Source: Chryseosolibacter sp966080355
GTDB lineage: Bacteria > Bacteroidota > Bacteroidia > Cytophagales > Cyclobacteriaceae
Length of the DNA: 6,669 nt
Assembly (NCBI GenBank): GCA_966080355.1
Contig: CBHROW010000310.1
Span: 1 to 6,669, forward strand
Direction: 5' to 3'
Below the pieces are notes generated by a model. That model searched no databases, had not been told where the DNA came from, and worked only from the letters and a program-made list of their open reading frames with translations. Positions 5,194 through 6,669 of this stretch are shown in pieces (position 1 is the stretch's first letter; each line of letters begins with the position of its first letter). The position numbers and the translations under genes are program-made.

Positions 5194-6669
5194 TTACGCG
5201 GTAGTGATCTCGACCTTCACCCCGAGGTTATCGCCTAGTAATGAAAACTGCTTCATCCATTCTGGTGATCGAGCGTTGGTTCCTGCAATCTCTTCGGAGA
5301 TCTCGAAGAACAGGTTCTGGCTCTTGTAGAGATTCGGACGCAGGTTGAACCTGATCATCAACGGGAACAATCTGTTCAGTCGTTCGATCCGCTTAAAGCT
5401 TTCCCCTTCGGCAGCGATCCTTTTGAGCTCTTTGAAGATACTTTCACCAGCAAATCTCTCGACTTTGCCGGGGTCTTCGATCTTCAGGTCCCAGTTCACA
5501 AGCTCGCTCATGATCCGCTCCACCTGGCGGATGTTGATCTTGTCGGTTTGGAAACACTTGATCAGATCCACATTCAGAATGTATTCGAACGTTGTTTTAT
5601 ATGCGTTCGGGATCGGGATGCCATTGTGATTCAACGCCATCACCAGCGGATAGTCGCGGTTGTAAATTCTGCGCAGTGAGTCTTCCAGGTCGAGCATACT
5701 TTGCTGTGTGATGAAGTTGAAGACTTTGCGTTTTTCATCTTGGAACAACTGCCAGATCGTATACTTCTCCGGACCAAAATAAGTCTGCATCAATCCAATG
5801 ATGTCTCCCAGTCGACCTTCTTCAAAGGCAGTGACCATGCGCACCTGCATGCTGGCAAATTTTTCTTCCTCCATATCGAGTGAAATGTTGCCGATGATGT
5901 TGTGTTTGCCCATGTAAATTACTGCGAACGCAAACTTCTTTTCCGAGCGTGTCACGTTTGATTTTACTTTCGTCACACCAAGAACAAGCTTTTGCTCGCC
6001 TGCTTCCTTCCGAATGAAAATATCATTGGAGGTGGTGTAATTGAATACCGGGAAAGCATCGGGGTCTTCTTCAAATAAAGAAGCCACAGCATAGTGCATT
6101 CCCACGCGCTGCAAGTTGATCTTCGAAGGTGTTACGTATCTCGCATAAACATTCGAGGCATTCTGTAACCCAGGAACGTTTGAAGGAACTTCTTCGAGGC
6201 GCTTCTTGAATTCCATTTCGAGGTTCGCTTCCACGCTGATCTGGCTTACGAGCTGCATGGCGCGGCAAGCGTACTGCATGATCTGGGTTGTTTCGATTCC
6301 CGATACTTCGTCAAAGAACCACCCGCAGCTTGTGTACATCAGCATGGCATTGCGCTGTACTTCCATCAGGCGAAGTACATTATTCGGCTCAACATCGCGA
6401 ATACAATGCTCTTTCAGGAATTTGCGGATACTCTCATCGTTGCGCCTGAGAATAACGTTGATGTAGTCGTTGCGGGCGGCCCACGGATCGCGAAGGATAT
6501 CGCGTGTCTCTTCAACAAATATTACTTCAAGCTTGTCGCGAAGCCAGTCGAGGGTTTCGCGCAACGGCTTTCTCCAGCGTTGATTCCAGTTTGGTTTTCC
6601 GCCTGTATTACACCCGCAGTCGTTGCGCCAGCGTTCAATACCGTGCGCGCAGCTCCAGGAGCTGTTTTG
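5194..6669 (-). CDS. GH57-family protein, C-terminal DUF3536 part (5' end outside window)
   Basis: The frame is open from the window edge to a TAA at 5194-5196, giving 491 residues with no start inside. A TTG at 6564 (LRETLDWL) is internal, since the frame continues upstream with the family signature QNSSWSCAHGIERWRNDCGC, then NTGGKPNWNQRWRKP. This Trp/Cys-rich motif and the following LRETLDWLRDKLE and DPWAARNDYI mark the region between the glycoside hydrolase family 57 barrel and the C-terminal DUF3536 domain. Family members are about 800 residues, so the catalytic barrel and its nucleophile Glu lie to the right of the window. The family is annotated as alpha-amylase or alpha-mannosidase-like, probably acting on alpha-glucans in the cytoplasm; substrate specificity has not been settled as far as I know. 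No signal peptide can be judged. Composition is more GC-rich than the accessory genes, which fits a core gene. Confidence 0.9.
   Translation of the reverse strand, partial: QNSSWSCAHGIERWRNDCGCNTGGKPNWNQRWRKPLRETLDWLRDKLEVIFVEETRDILRDPWAARNDYINVILRRNDESIRKFLKEHCIRDVEPNNVLRLMEVQRNAMLMYTSCGWFFDEVSGIETTQIMQYACRAMQLVSQISVEANLEMEFKKRLEEVPSNVPGLQNASNVYARYVTPSKINLQRVGMHYAVASLFEEDPDAFPVFNYTTSNDIFIRKEAGEQKLVLGVTKVKSNVTRSEKKFAFAVIYMGKHNIIGNISLDMEEEKFASMQVRMVTAFEEGRLGDIIGLMQTYFGPEKYTIWQLFQDEKRKVFNFITQQSMLDLEDSLRRIYNRDYPLVMALNHNGIPIPNAYKTTFEYILNVDLIKCFQTDKINIRQVERIMSELVNWDLKIEDPGKVERFAGESIFKELKRIAAEGESFKRIERLNRLFPLMIRFNLRPNLYKSQNLFFEISEEIAGTNARSPEWMKQFSLLGDNLGVKVEITTA

Noticed and set aside
5345..6466. 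Plus- and minus-strand ORFs within the GH57/DUF3536 gene (5345-5629, 5701-5883, 6071-6268, 6206-6466)
   Set aside because: They are shadows of a long gene with a clear family signature.

Overview
The window looks like a chromosomal piece of a Bacteroidota bacterium, probably of the Cytophagales type. This is an inference. It rests on a close match to the Bacteroidota -7 promoter box (TAnnTTTG) before one operon, a small helical protein of a kind I associate with Cytophagales genomes, a dispersed CGCAAAG-type inverted repeat common in that phylum, and AT-rich leaders with weak Shine-Dalgarno sites. No rRNA, tRNA or CRISPR array is visible.

Layout, left to right. Bases 1-230 (+) hold the C-terminal end of a gene that enters from outside the window (one membrane segment, then a coiled coil). 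Bases 231-3214 are an AT-rich accessory block with all genes on the minus strand. In transcription order these are: a 138-aa single-pass membrane protein (3214-2798); a tight two-gene unit of a 190-aa alpha/beta protein and a 348-aa helical protein with a C-terminal hydrophobic segment (2551-1979 and 1971-925); and a broken Imm50-type immunity gene (758-337). The Imm50 gene is visible only when two separate reading-frame fragments are joined across one nonsense codon and one frameshift. The two-gene unit has a good -7 promoter box overlapped by a perfect 16-bp palindrome that contains an exact CRP/FNR-type TTGAT-N4-ATCAA core.

Bases 3215-3811 contain no convincing gene, only a cluster of short GC-rich repeats and a hairpin. 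A 165-aa helical protein of unknown function follows (3812-4309, +). About 10 bp after its stop lies what looks like a small non-autonomous mobile element (4329-4598): near-perfect 10-bp terminal inverted repeats, perfect 8-bp flanking direct repeats CACTACTG, no transposase, and a strong internal cruciform. Another roughly 470 bp of non-coding sequence has several short hairpins. It is followed by a 112-bp inverted repeat (5079-5190) that ends 3 bp from the stop of the last gene.

The right edge (5194-6669, -) is the C-terminal part of a large GH57/DUF3536 carbohydrate-active protein whose start and catalytic domain lie outside the window.

The most promising undescribed item is the 190-aa/348-aa operon. 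It is a compact co-translated pair of unrecognised proteins with a clear promoter and operator, next to a decayed immunity gene in an accessory region. A role in conflict or defence is plausible but not shown by the sequence.
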